From NCBI GenBank assembly GCA_964428015.1, contig CAYRWR010000042.1, positions 1-31,053 of the forward strand: DNA of 31,053 nucleotides. Direction: 5' to 3'. This document shows positions 24,063 to 31,053 of this stretch, piece after piece; within the stretch, counting starts at the first letter, position 1; each line of letters begins with the position of its first letter. The notes beneath the pieces are model-generated. The model did no database searches. It was not told where the DNA came from and saw nothing but the letters and a program-made list of their open reading frames with translations. The position numbers and the translations under genes were made by a program. The DNA is from CAYRWR01 sp964428015 (GTDB lineage Bacteria; Spirochaetota; Brevinematia; Brevinematales; CAYRWR01).

Positions 24063-25169
24063 CTAATTTGCCCATGCTATACCCTTTTCACATGCAACTT
24101 TTGAATACCGGTTAATCTGATCGATGGAGTATTTCTTCATATCGATTGAAGAATCATAATAAGATTTATACCATTCTACAGTCTGTACAATGGCATCTTC
24201 ATTACAATATCCTGGTTTCCAGCCCAAATCATATATAGCTTTACTGATATCAAGCTTTAAAAGGTTTGCCTCGTGAGGTTTGGGTGAAGTGTCTAAAATA
24301 ACATCTCCTTTCCCCCAAACTTTGATGAATTTTTCTACCACTTTTTCCACAGATAAAATCGCATCATCAAATGGTCCAAAATTCCATGCTTGAGCATATT
24401 TTCCGGGATGTAAAACAGACTGCATAGCCAGCCATAAATATCCCGAAAGAGGTTCTAGTACAAATTCCCACGGTCTAATAGCTTGTGGATTGCGTATTGT
24501 GATACTCTTATTTTCAGATAGATACCTGGCACAATCAGGGATGAGACGGTCTTTAGCCCAATCCCCACCCCCTATCACATTACCCGCCCGTGCCGATACC
24601 AAAGACACCCCATGTTCATGTATTTTTTCCGGGGGGAAAAAAGATGACCTATAGGAAGCAGTCAGAATTTCAGAGCACCCTTTACTGGAACTATAAGGAT
24701 CATGCCCCCCTAATCGATCATTTTCTCTGTATCCCCAATTCCACTCTTTATTTTCATAGCATTTGTCACTGGTGACATTAATGATAGTTTTTACTGAATT
24801 ATTTTTGCGCACAGCTTCAAAAACGTTCAGGCTACCTACCACATTTGTGGAATAGGTTTCCACAGGGTCTGAATAAGATTGCCTGACCAGACTCTGGGCT
24901 GCTAAATGGAATATAATTTCCGGTTTATAGTCTGCAATTACCCCTGTCAGGGAATTTAAATCCCTAACATCTCCTTTGATATGTATTATATCATTCTCCA
25001 GACTGGTAACTTCAAACAGACTGGGACTAGTAGGAACACCTAATGAAAAACCTACGACATTTGCTCCCAGTTGTTTTAACCATAAACTCAGCCAAGCACC
25101 TTTAAATCCAGTATGTCCTGTTATTAACACTGATTTTCCACGATAAAATTGAACTAGTCTATTATCCAT
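24063..25169 (-). CDS. rfbG: CDP-glucose 4,6-dehydratase
   Basis: A 368-residue extended SDR with the RfbG/AscB hallmarks: SVLITGHTGFKGAWLSLWL (GHTGFKG instead of GGAGFIG), FHLAAQSLVRQSY, NVTSDKCYENKEW (Thr, Asp, Lys in the active site) and DPYSSSKGCSE (Tyr and Lys). It removes water from CDP-D-glucose to give CDP-4-keto-6-deoxyglucose with bound NAD. Family members are about 355-370 residues. Its start overlaps the epimerase gene by 8 bases. This is the second step of the CDP-3,6-dideoxyhexose pathway, whose other enzymes are encoded directly upstream. Confidence 0.95.
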   Translation of the reverse strand: MDNRLVQFYRGKSVLITGHTGFKGAWLSLWLKQLGANVVGFSLGVPTSPSLFEVTSLENDIIHIKGDVRDLNSLTGVIADYKPEIIFHLAAQSLVRQSYSDPVETYSTNVVGSLNVFEAVRKNNSVKTIINVTSDKCYENKEWNWGYRENDRLGGHDPYSSSKGCSEILTASYRSSFFPPEKIHEHGVSLVSARAGNVIGGGDWAKDRLIPDCARYLSENKSITIRNPQAIRPWEFVLEPLSGYLWLAMQSVLHPGKYAQAWNFGPFDDAILSVEKVVEKFIKVWGKGDVILDTSPKPHEANLLKLDISKAIYDLGWKPGYCNEDAIVQTVEWYKSYYDSSIDMKKYSIDQINRYSKVACEKGIAWAN

Positions 25170-25662
25170 GTTGAACGTTCCAGGAATAGGGGATTTTTTC
25201 AGAAAAGGGGTCTAATCTGGAAATTTCATCCACTCTATGGGGAATCGTAGCACAATTTGCTACAATAGAAAAATCCGTCCCGAACCCTTTAAAGCCATTC
25301 CAAACATTTGCTGGCACTTTGACTAACAAATAGTTTTCATCACCCAGGAAAATTTCCATGAGATTTCCTTTGGTAGGAGAAGCTTCCCGGTCATCAAACA
25401 AAACCATTTTCACCATACCGTAAATTACCGCGTAATTCAATTTCATCTCACTATGTATATGCCAGGCTTTGATTATATCACGGTATACCTTAGAGAAATA
25501 TATTTCCCCAAATTGCTCGAATATTTCTTCATCATTTCTCAGCATATGGAAAATGGCTCCCCTTTCATCGGGAATCTTTTCGATTTTTTTTATTTCTACC
25601 CCATTGATAGGTTGGCCTTTTACACCCTTTATAGTCATTAAATCCTGATTTTTAAAAACCAT
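25162..25662 (-). CDS. RmlC-like cupin epimerase, AscE candidate
   Basis: A 166-residue single-domain cupin of the dTDP-4-keto-rhamnose 3,5-epimerase family: IPDERGAIFHMLR, IKAWHIHSEMKLNYAVIYG (the His of RmlC GLHxQ is kept as AWH), MVLFDDREASPTKGN, VKVPANVWNGFKG (in place of IPxGxAHGF) and SRLDPF (in place of DP near the end). The usual Tyr-containing YK...Y segment is replaced by VANCATIPHR. In a CDP-dideoxyhexose module the expected role is C5 epimerisation of CDP-3,6-dideoxy-4-hexulose, as AscE does in ascarylose synthesis. Start and upstream stop share a base (TAATG), with GGAGG upstream. A different sugar-isomerase role is possible. Confidence 0.75.
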   Translation of the reverse strand: MVFKNQDLMTIKGVKGQPINGVEIKKIEKIPDERGAIFHMLRNDEEIFEQFGEIYFSKVYRDIIKAWHIHSEMKLNYAVIYGMVKMVLFDDREASPTKGNLMEIFLGDENYLLVKVPANVWNGFKGFGTDFSIVANCATIPHRVDEISRLDPFSEKIPYSWNVQHG

Positions 25663-26591
25663 TAATTTCCTCCGCCAGCATAATATTGAAGTGTTTGGCT
25701 TAATCCTTGTTTTAAATCAAATTTACTTTTCCATTTCAGTTTTTCCCATGTTTTTCGAGGGTCACAATATGTGATTGGTATTTCCAATTGTGATGCAGGC
25801 CCCCATTTTTTATTGATAGAAGTTCCTAAAATTTCTTCCAGAGTGGAGACCACTTCCCGAATGCTGTAGGGAAATCCAGTCCCTACATTAAAATTATCAT
25901 ATTCTGTTTCCAAGGTGCCAATTGATTCTATTGCCGCTAAATATGCTGCGGCAATATCTTTAACATAAACAAAGTCTAATTTCTGGTATCCTTGTGAAAG
26001 TTCAATTTTTTCCTGACTCAATGCTTTTTTTATTAAGGAGGGTATCAGCTTATTTGGGTTATCATACTCTCCGTATGGTGTAAATATCTTCAACGTAATA
26101 CCTTTAATATCAGACTTTTCACAAGTACCTTTCAATAAGGCTTCAAACGCTATTTTTGTCTGTGCGTAAAAATTAAAGGGGTTGGTTACAGCTTTATCTT
26201 CCTGAATAGGCAAATTAGCTATATCGTACTCAAAAAAAGTGCCTGTATTAATAAAATAGGGGACATTGTTTTTTACAGAGTGGTACAAAATCTGAGAAGG
26301 AAAAGCGATATTTACCTGCACCAAGGGATTTATATCGGACGATTCTTCATATTTTACGTAATGTGTAGCCATATGTATCACCATATCAAACCTATGATGT
26401 TCAAATAATTGTTCAATATCTAAAATATCAATATCAAATGTGGTAATATTATTTAATTCCTTTGTAATACGATATGTATCACTGTTCGACCGCTTGAGCA
26501 AAGTAATGTTAAATCCATTTTGAACTAAGAGCTTTAAAACCTGAGAGCCAATAAAACCTGTCCCTCCGGTTAATAAGATGTTTTTAATCAT
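25662..26591 (-). CDS. CDP-dideoxyhexulose 4-reductase candidate (AscF/abequose synthase-like SDR)
   Basis: A 309-residue SDR: IKNILLTGGTGFIGSQVL, VIHMATHYV, FINTGTFFEYD and FYAQTKIAFEALL (Tyr and Lys), then IFTPYGEYDNPNKLIP and DFVYVKDIAAAYLAA. TGTFFEYD and the FYAQTK region remind of CDP-abequose and CDP-paratose synthases. Such enzymes reduce the 4-keto group with NADPH in the last step to the CDP-3,6-dideoxyhexose. I use the ATG at 26591, because GGAAAG lies six bases upstream; one at 26612 would extend further into rfbF. The gene overlaps rfbF by 8 bases and shares one base with the epimerase gene. Which stereoisomer is formed cannot be told from sequence. Confidence 0.8.
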   Translation of the reverse strand: MIKNILLTGGTGFIGSQVLKLLVQNGFNITLLKRSNSDTYRITKELNNITTFDIDILDIEQLFEHHRFDMVIHMATHYVKYEESSDINPLVQVNIAFPSQILYHSVKNNVPYFINTGTFFEYDIANLPIQEDKAVTNPFNFYAQTKIAFEALLKGTCEKSDIKGITLKIFTPYGEYDNPNKLIPSLIKKALSQEKIELSQGYQKLDFVYVKDIAAAYLAAIESIGTLETEYDNFNVGTGFPYSIREVVSTLEEILGTSINKKWGPASQLEIPITYCDPRKTWEKLKWKSKFDLKQGLSQTLQYYAGGGN

Positions 26592-27360
26592 TCCAAACTT
26601 TCCATGGAGCATTTCCCTGAATCCACAAGTTTTCCAATTCTCTTTTATCCCTCAAAGTATCCATGGGTCTCCAGAAATCATTTAATTTATAAGCAGTGAT
26701 CTGTTTTTCATTGGCAAGTTTCTCTAATGGCTCTTTTTCCCAAATAGAATTGTCACCATCAATATATTTAAAAATTTCCGGTTCCAGAACAAAGAAACCT
26801 CCATTAATAAAACCGGTATCGACAGTAGGTTTTTCGATAAAGGATGTTACCTGATTGTTTTGATCTAAAGTGATAGCACCAAATCTTCCTATTGGTTGAA
26901 CCGTTGTCATAGTAACATATTTCTTGGACGCAATGTGGCTTTTCAATAAATCGTTAATATTGATCCTGGCTACACCATCGCCATAAGTCAACATAAATCT
27001 TTCATTTCCAATATAGGGCTGAATCCTTTTAATCCTACCACCGGTCATTGAATTTTCACCGGTATCGATGAGTGTGACTTTCCATTTTTCAACCTTTGAA
27101 TTATGAATATCCAGGGAATTATCTGATAGATCGATAGTTACATCTGAATTATGAAGAAAGAAATTTGCAAAATATTCTTTAACAACATAACCCTTATAAC
27201 CTAAACAAATAACAAACTCATTAAAACCATAATACGAATATATTTTCATTATATGCCACAATATAGGTAAACCGCCAATTTCTATCATAGGTTTGGGTTT
27301 AAGACTTGTTTCTTCAGATAGTCTAGTCCCAAATCCTCCGGCCAGTAATACCACTTTCAT
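26584..27360 (-). CDS. rfbF: Glucose-1-phosphate cytidylyltransferase
   Basis: A 258-residue enzyme, the usual size (about 257). It starts MKVVLLAGGFGTRLSEETSLKPKPM, with the nucleotidyl loop and the family-typical SEET, followed by EIGGLPILWHIMKIYS, NEFVICLGYKGYVVKEYFANFF, VTLIDTGENSMTGGRIKR, FMLTYGDGVA, GRFGAI, FIEKP, GFINGGFFVLEPE and DFWRPMDTLRDKRELE. It makes CDP-glucose from glucose-1-phosphate and CTP, the entry step to CDP-3,6-dideoxyhexoses. AGGGG precedes the ATG. It lies 29 bases after rfbH. Confidence 0.97.
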   Translation of the reverse strand: MKVVLLAGGFGTRLSEETSLKPKPMIEIGGLPILWHIMKIYSYYGFNEFVICLGYKGYVVKEYFANFFLHNSDVTIDLSDNSLDIHNSKVEKWKVTLIDTGENSMTGGRIKRIQPYIGNERFMLTYGDGVARININDLLKSHIASKKYVTMTTVQPIGRFGAITLDQNNQVTSFIEKPTVDTGFINGGFFVLEPEIFKYIDGDNSIWEKEPLEKLANEKQITAYKLNDFWRPMDTLRDKRELENLWIQGNAPWKVWND

Positions 27361-27389
27361 AGCATGCCCCTGATCAAATAGTATTTATC

Positions 27390-28706
27390 TTACGATTTCA
27401 AGGAAACAAATTCGTCAATTATTTTTACTGTATAATCAATTTGTTGTTTATCTAACCCAGGATATGTCCCCAGGAAAAATGTTTGATTCATAATGATGTT
27501 TGTGTTTTTCAAATCACCCAAAACTCTACAGTTAATATCTTTGTAAGCAGGTTGTAAAAGCAAATTTCCAGCAAAAAGATTGCGTGTTTCAATCATTTTT
27601 GAACTGAGATAATTGGTTAATTCTGTTCTGGAAAAACCAGCATTTTCCTTTACGGTTATTGGAAAAGCAAACCATGCGGGATCTGAGTTAGGAGTAGCTT
27701 CTGGTAGAATAAATATATTCTGTAAATGACTCAAACCCTGAGTCCACAAATTAAAATTTTCTTTACGCGCTTTGATAAATTCCGGTAATTTTTTTATCTG
27801 CTCCGTACCAATAGCGGCTTGCATGTCGGTAATTTTAAGATTGTAGCCTACATGTGAATACACATATTTATGGTCATAGCCTTTGGGTAACTGTCCGTAT
27901 TGTCCGGAAAATCTTTTTCCACATGTATTGTTTTCACCACCCATGCAGTAACAATCTCTCCCCCAATCCCGAATTGAAATAACCGCTCTTGCTAAAATAT
28001 CATCATTGGTGACAACCGCGCCTCCTTCTCCAATTGTGATGTGATGGGCTGGGTAGAAAGATAAAGTTGCAATATCACCAAACGTCCCTACCTTTTTACC
28101 TTGATAGGTAGATCCAAACGCGTCGCAGCAATCTTCAACAATAAATAGCTTATGTTCATCGGCTATTTTTTTAATGGAATCCAGGTCATATGGATTACCT
28201 AAAGTGTGAGCTAAAAATATTGCCTTTGTTTTAGGTGAAATGGCTTTTTTTAATTCTTCAATATCAACATTGTATGTACCTAATTTGACATCAATAAATA
28301 CAGGCACCATATTGTTTTGGATAATTGGATTAACAGTAGTGGGAAACCCTGCGGCAACAGATATCACTTCATCTCCTGGTTTTAATGCCCGATCCCCTAG
28401 TAAATGAGAGGTGAGAGCTGTGAAGGCTAATAAATTGGCAGATGAACCGGAATTTGTTAACATAGCATATTCAATACCTAAAAATTCACTTATATTGGAT
28501 TCGAATTCTTCACTATATCTTCCCGCGGTGAGCCAGAAATCCAAAGAAGCATCGACTAATGCTTGAATTTCCTTTTCATCAAATACTCTTCCTGCATAAC
28601 GCACAAAACTTTTTCCTTCAATAAAATCAGTTTTTTCAAATTTATTTTTATAATATTCTTGCACTAAAGATGCAATTTCCTGCCGTAATAATGCTTCAGA
28701 TTTCAT
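27390..28706 (-). CDS. rfbH: CDP-4-keto-6-deoxyglucose 3-dehydrase (E1)
   Basis: A 438-residue DegT-fold enzyme that removes the C3 hydroxyl using pyridoxamine phosphate. It carries two class marks. The PLP lysine of aminotransferases is replaced by His221 in SFYPAHHITIGEGG. Its cysteines C194, C252, C254 and C262 fit exactly the C-X57-C-X1-C-X7-C pattern reported for the [2Fe-2S] cluster of Yersinia E1. Other motifs are LTNSGSSANLLAF, GFPTTVNPI, HTLGNPYDL and VEDCCDAFGS. Length matches Salmonella RfbH (437). It needs electrons from an E3 reductase, which is encoded 6 bases upstream. Its ribosome site GGGAG is inside the 3' end of that gene. Confidence 0.97.
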   Translation of the reverse strand: MKSEALLRQEIASLVQEYYKNKFEKTDFIEGKSFVRYAGRVFDEKEIQALVDASLDFWLTAGRYSEEFESNISEFLGIEYAMLTNSGSSANLLAFTALTSHLLGDRALKPGDEVISVAAGFPTTVNPIIQNNMVPVFIDVKLGTYNVDIEELKKAISPKTKAIFLAHTLGNPYDLDSIKKIADEHKLFIVEDCCDAFGSTYQGKKVGTFGDIATLSFYPAHHITIGEGGAVVTNDDILARAVISIRDWGRDCYCMGGENNTCGKRFSGQYGQLPKGYDHKYVYSHVGYNLKITDMQAAIGTEQIKKLPEFIKARKENFNLWTQGLSHLQNIFILPEATPNSDPAWFAFPITVKENAGFSRTELTNYLSSKMIETRNLFAGNLLLQPAYKDINCRVLGDLKNTNIIMNQTFFLGTYPGLDKQQIDYTVKIIDEFVSLKS

Positions 28707-28712
28707 GTCTTA

Positions 28713-29444
28713 TTACTCCCACTCGTCTATTATTATGTTGTTCTCAGGTATATGATTTTCAATTAATTTTATTTTAAAATGCTCTATCATCCCCGGTGGT
28801 CCGGCAATAAAAAACAAATTAGATAACGGTGATCTCAAATTTTCCCATATTTTTTGAACATCCAATCTACCAGGGAACTGGTTTTGACGGTCCACTTCCA
28901 GTTCTTCAACGAATAAATAACTACTGAAGTTATTAAGTTTTCTGTTACATTCTTCAATAATATCTTCATATAAATACAATTGGGTATTACGAATACCGTA
29001 AAATAAAGTAATTGGATTATTTAGAGAGTTGTTTATTGCATGCTTTAAAAAACTTATAAAAGGAGTTATTCCGGTGCCTCCGGCAATGAGTGTAATTGAA
29101 GAGCTTTCAGTGACGTAGTTGGAAATGATTAGATTTCCATATGGCAATTTTAACCAAACTTTTTTATTTAGCGTTAACTCCTTCATCATACGTTTAGTGT
29201 ATACACCTTTTACACTATAAGAAATCTCTAAAAAATTATCTTGGGGTGAAGAAGCAATTGAAAAAACCCTGGAATCTGGCCAAAAACCTGCACTCGAATC
29301 ATAATTATCCAAAGTCAAGTGGAGAAATTGCCCAGGCTTATACCTTGGAATTGCATTTTCTGTTTTCAATTTTACTGTAAATACCTCAGTATCATGTTCA
29401 ATTATATCAGTAACAATGGCAGATATTTTTTTTGGATTAGACAA
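28713..29444 (-). CDS. FAD/NAD(P)H reductase, E3-like but without ferredoxin domain
   Basis: A 243-residue ferredoxin-NADP reductase fold: FAD domain with YKPGQFLHL and RVFSIASS (59-66, the RxYS-type flavin motif), NAD domain with AGGTGITPFISFL (121-133), FYGIR and AGPPGM (214-219), ending DEWE. By position next to E1 it should be AscD/DdhD, which passes electrons from NADH to E1. Usual AscD/DdhD proteins (about 325-330 residues) begin with a plant-type [2Fe-2S] ferredoxin domain of about 80-90 residues. Here that domain is absent: the chain starts at the FAD domain, has a single Cys (166), and an in-frame TAA lies only four codons upstream of the TTG start (29444). AAAGGA gives the ribosome site. 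The 161-base spacer before it is too short to hide the missing domain. Confidence 0.85.
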   Translation of the reverse strand: MSNPKKISAIVTDIIEHDTEVFTVKLKTENAIPRYKPGQFLHLTLDNYDSSAGFWPDSRVFSIASSPQDNFLEISYSVKGVYTKRMMKELTLNKKVWLKLPYGNLIISNYVTESSSITLIAGGTGITPFISFLKHAINNSLNNPITLFYGIRNTQLYLYEDIIEECNRKLNNFSSYLFVEELEVDRQNQFPGRLDVQKIWENLRSPLSNLFFIAGPPGMIEHFKIKLIENHIPENNIIIDEWE

Positions 29445-29605
29445 CTCATCTTTCCTTTATACTTGTTTTGAAAAGCATATTTTAAAATCTAGAATTAGTT
29501 TATTTTAACTTAAATGTTCTGTCAAATCTAGTATATGAAGACTTGTTTTGTATTTATCCCATCATTATATGTGATAAAGAGTTATAGCATTAATTTTTTA
29601 AGAAT

Positions 29606-31041
29606 TTATTTCCTGTTTATATATCGAATTTTCAATTTCTTGAAAGTATCTATTGTTAATTTTTCTCTCAAAAAAATCAGGCTTAAAAAATAAATTAATG
29701 CACCGCTACTCGAATGAAGTAAGATTCTGATAATCAACGAATTTATAGATATNNNNNNNNNNATCCAATACCCATTATTACAACAGCTAAAAAATATTTT
29801 AGATTTTCAAATTTAAAGGCAAAATTCTTCAATTCCGAATATGCGAAAATAAACTGCAAAATTACCTGAATAAAACTGCTGATTACAACAGCATAAGCGG
29901 CGCCAATATAGTCAAACCTTGTAACTAAAATAAAAGACAGGCCTAGCCCTGATAAAAAACCTATTATTAATGAAAGTAGATATTCTTTTTCTTTTTTTAT
30001 ACTCAATAATATTTGTAGACCTAATAAATTTGCCATACCAATCACAAACATTTTCGCACTTAACACATCTAAAGTAAAAATTGATGGAAGAAAATCTTTT
30101 CCACCTAATAATACCACTAAGTCATGTGAAAGGAATATCATTCCGATCCAAATGGGTAGTGTAATCATTAAAATAAATTTTAAAGACTGATCCAATTTCG
30201 AATACATTTCAGTAGTTTCATTTTTTGAAAAATAATACGATATTCTTGGGAGTATTACTATACTTAAAGAAGATACCAAAGTGAGGAGAATGGACACAAT
30301 TCTATCAGCCAAAGTAAAATAACCCACACTTGAATCACCTTTAATAAACCCAATTACCAATTTATCAATATTTATTGAAAATGCTGAAATAATTGTAATA
30401 ACAAAAAATATTGAAATACTCTTTATATGTCTTGAGATATCCAATCCTTTTAAAGTAAAAGAAACATAACGCCTTGAAGTTAAAAGATTAATGAATATTG
30501 AACCCGCTAAAACAAATACCAGAACTCCAGCATAAAGAAGATAGTCTTGGGGGTTTTTGACTAATAAAAACAAAACTCCTATTGAAATAATTTTTAAAAT
30601 CACATTTCGAATTGTTATATATTTATATTTCTCCAGTCCCTGATAAAGCCATTCTGTATTCAGACCTGTAAATAATATAGTTGAACCAATAATAAGAAAA
30701 AGAAATGGTTCCTGCTGAATTTTATTTACAAATAAGAATGATCCTAAAAATATTATTTCGATTATAATTGACGCCAAGAAGCTAACAATTAGCAATTCTG
30801 AAAATAGCCTATTCAGTTTTTCTTTATGATCTTTAATATTGTTAATTTCCCTTATAGCATATAAAGGGTTTACAAGCATCACAAAAACGACAAAATAAGC
30901 TACATAAGAATTAGCAAAATTTACTTTACCCAGATACTCTACACCGATTACTCTGGTAACATAAGGAAAAGTAATTAAAGGAAAAATTATGTTTAAAATA
31001 GATAAAATAGAATTATATATATAATTTCTTTTTATAGACAT
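29606..31041 (-). CDS. Wzx-type polysaccharide flippase, interrupted by N gap
   Basis: A multi-helix protein of the polysaccharide transporter (Wzx/RfbX, MOP) family: MSIKRNYIYNSILSILNIIFPLITFPYVTRVIG is the typical start, with VNFANSYVAYF, PLYAIREI and LNTEWLYQGLEKYKYI also conserved. It moves undecaprenyl-linked repeat units across the inner membrane. As sequenced, the frame hits TAA at 29743 just past the 10 N at 29753-29762. Reading the other side of the gap in the proper frame gives another 48 residues (SLIIRILLHSSSGALIYF..., ending KIRYINRK) to a stop at 29606, a normal Wzx tail. The full length is then about 475-480 residues, usual for the family. It starts at ATG 31041 and leads the gene train in this window; its promoter is off the right edge. 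Confidence 0.88.
29753..29762. other. Assembly gap (10 N)
   Basis: Ten undetermined bases inside the flippase gene. A run of exactly ten is often a placeholder and may not be the true length. Since coding continues on both sides in frames that do not agree with a length of 10, the real gap should leave remainder 2 when divided by 3, assuming no other errors. Confidence 0.95.
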
Positions 31042-31053
31042 TTAGTGTAACCT

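Noticed and set aside
28713..29444. Sequencing frameshift hiding the ferredoxin domain of E3
   Set aside because: The 161 bases upstream, up to the flippase stop, are too short and AT-rich without cysteine-rich coding in any frame on the minus strand.
29743..29745. Flippase stop codon at 29743
   Set aside because: It is read only because the N run has a placeholder length; the proper frame continues to 29606.

Overview
The window is a piece of a Gram-negative bacterial chromosome, probably a draft or metagenome-derived contig: a run of 10 N at 29753-29762 looks like a scaffold join. Evidence for an outer membrane is a TonB-dependent receptor, two lipoproteins, an O-antigen-type sugar locus, a Wzx flippase and Wzy/WaaL-type proteins. 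I cannot name the phylum. The BtuB plus beta-propeller lipoprotein pair and the hairpin-rich intergenic repeats would fit the Bacteroidota and relatives (FCB group), but this is only a hint.

Left part (1-2628): an SH3-domain lipoprotein gene runs off the left edge on the minus strand. It is followed by a composite-looking unit: a small GIY-YIG nuclease gene between two direct copies of a roughly 245-bp element with long, hairpin-bearing terminal inverted repeats (MITE-like). A GC-rich stretch without a recognisable gene follows.

Cobalamin unit (2629-5809): a sigma70-like promoter, a cobalamin riboswitch, a short BtuB-like TonB-dependent receptor and a beta-propeller lipoprotein that resembles the BtuG idea (a surface B12-capture lipoprotein partnered with BtuB). 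The unit ends in a bidirectional terminator shared with a convergent NtrC-type sigma54 response regulator (5808-7184).

Surface polysaccharide locus (7311-31041): three plus-strand genes (O-antigen ligase/polymerase-like protein, LpxB-related protein, GalE-type epimerase) meet tail to tail with a nearly 20-kb minus-strand gene train. From its promoter-proximal right end the train reads: Wzx flippase; a CDP-3,6-dideoxyhexose module with all six enzyme types expected for CDP-ascarylose-like sugars (E3 reductase, E1 dehydrase, cytidylyltransferase, terminal reductase, RmlC-like epimerase, 4,6-dehydratase); GT2; epimerase; GT4; then a WlbB/WbpD-like acetyltransferase and WlbA/WbpB-like dehydrogenase; RmlA and RmlB; a UDP-sugar 6-dehydrogenase and 2-epimerase (WbpA/WecC and WbpI/WecB types); GT4; a second Wzy_C-type polymerase/ligase; and GT4. 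Together these supply activated dideoxyhexose, dTDP-6-deoxyhexose precursor and amino-uronic acid, join them into a repeat unit, and flip, polymerise and ligate it.

The points I find most worth following are: (1) the E3 reductase lacks the usual ferredoxin [2Fe-2S] domain although its partner E1 keeps the full C-X57-C-X-C-X7-C iron-sulfur motif and the His-for-Lys change; (2) the riboswitch-controlled BtuB/BtuG-like pair; (3) the GIY-YIG gene bracketed by two structured inverted-repeat elements; (4) the flippase gene, whose true C-terminus can be recovered across the N gap in another frame. The sugar locus is a base-composition mosaic (clearly AT-rich at about 12.1-15.6 kb and 20.7-31 kb), which suggests assembly by transfer.
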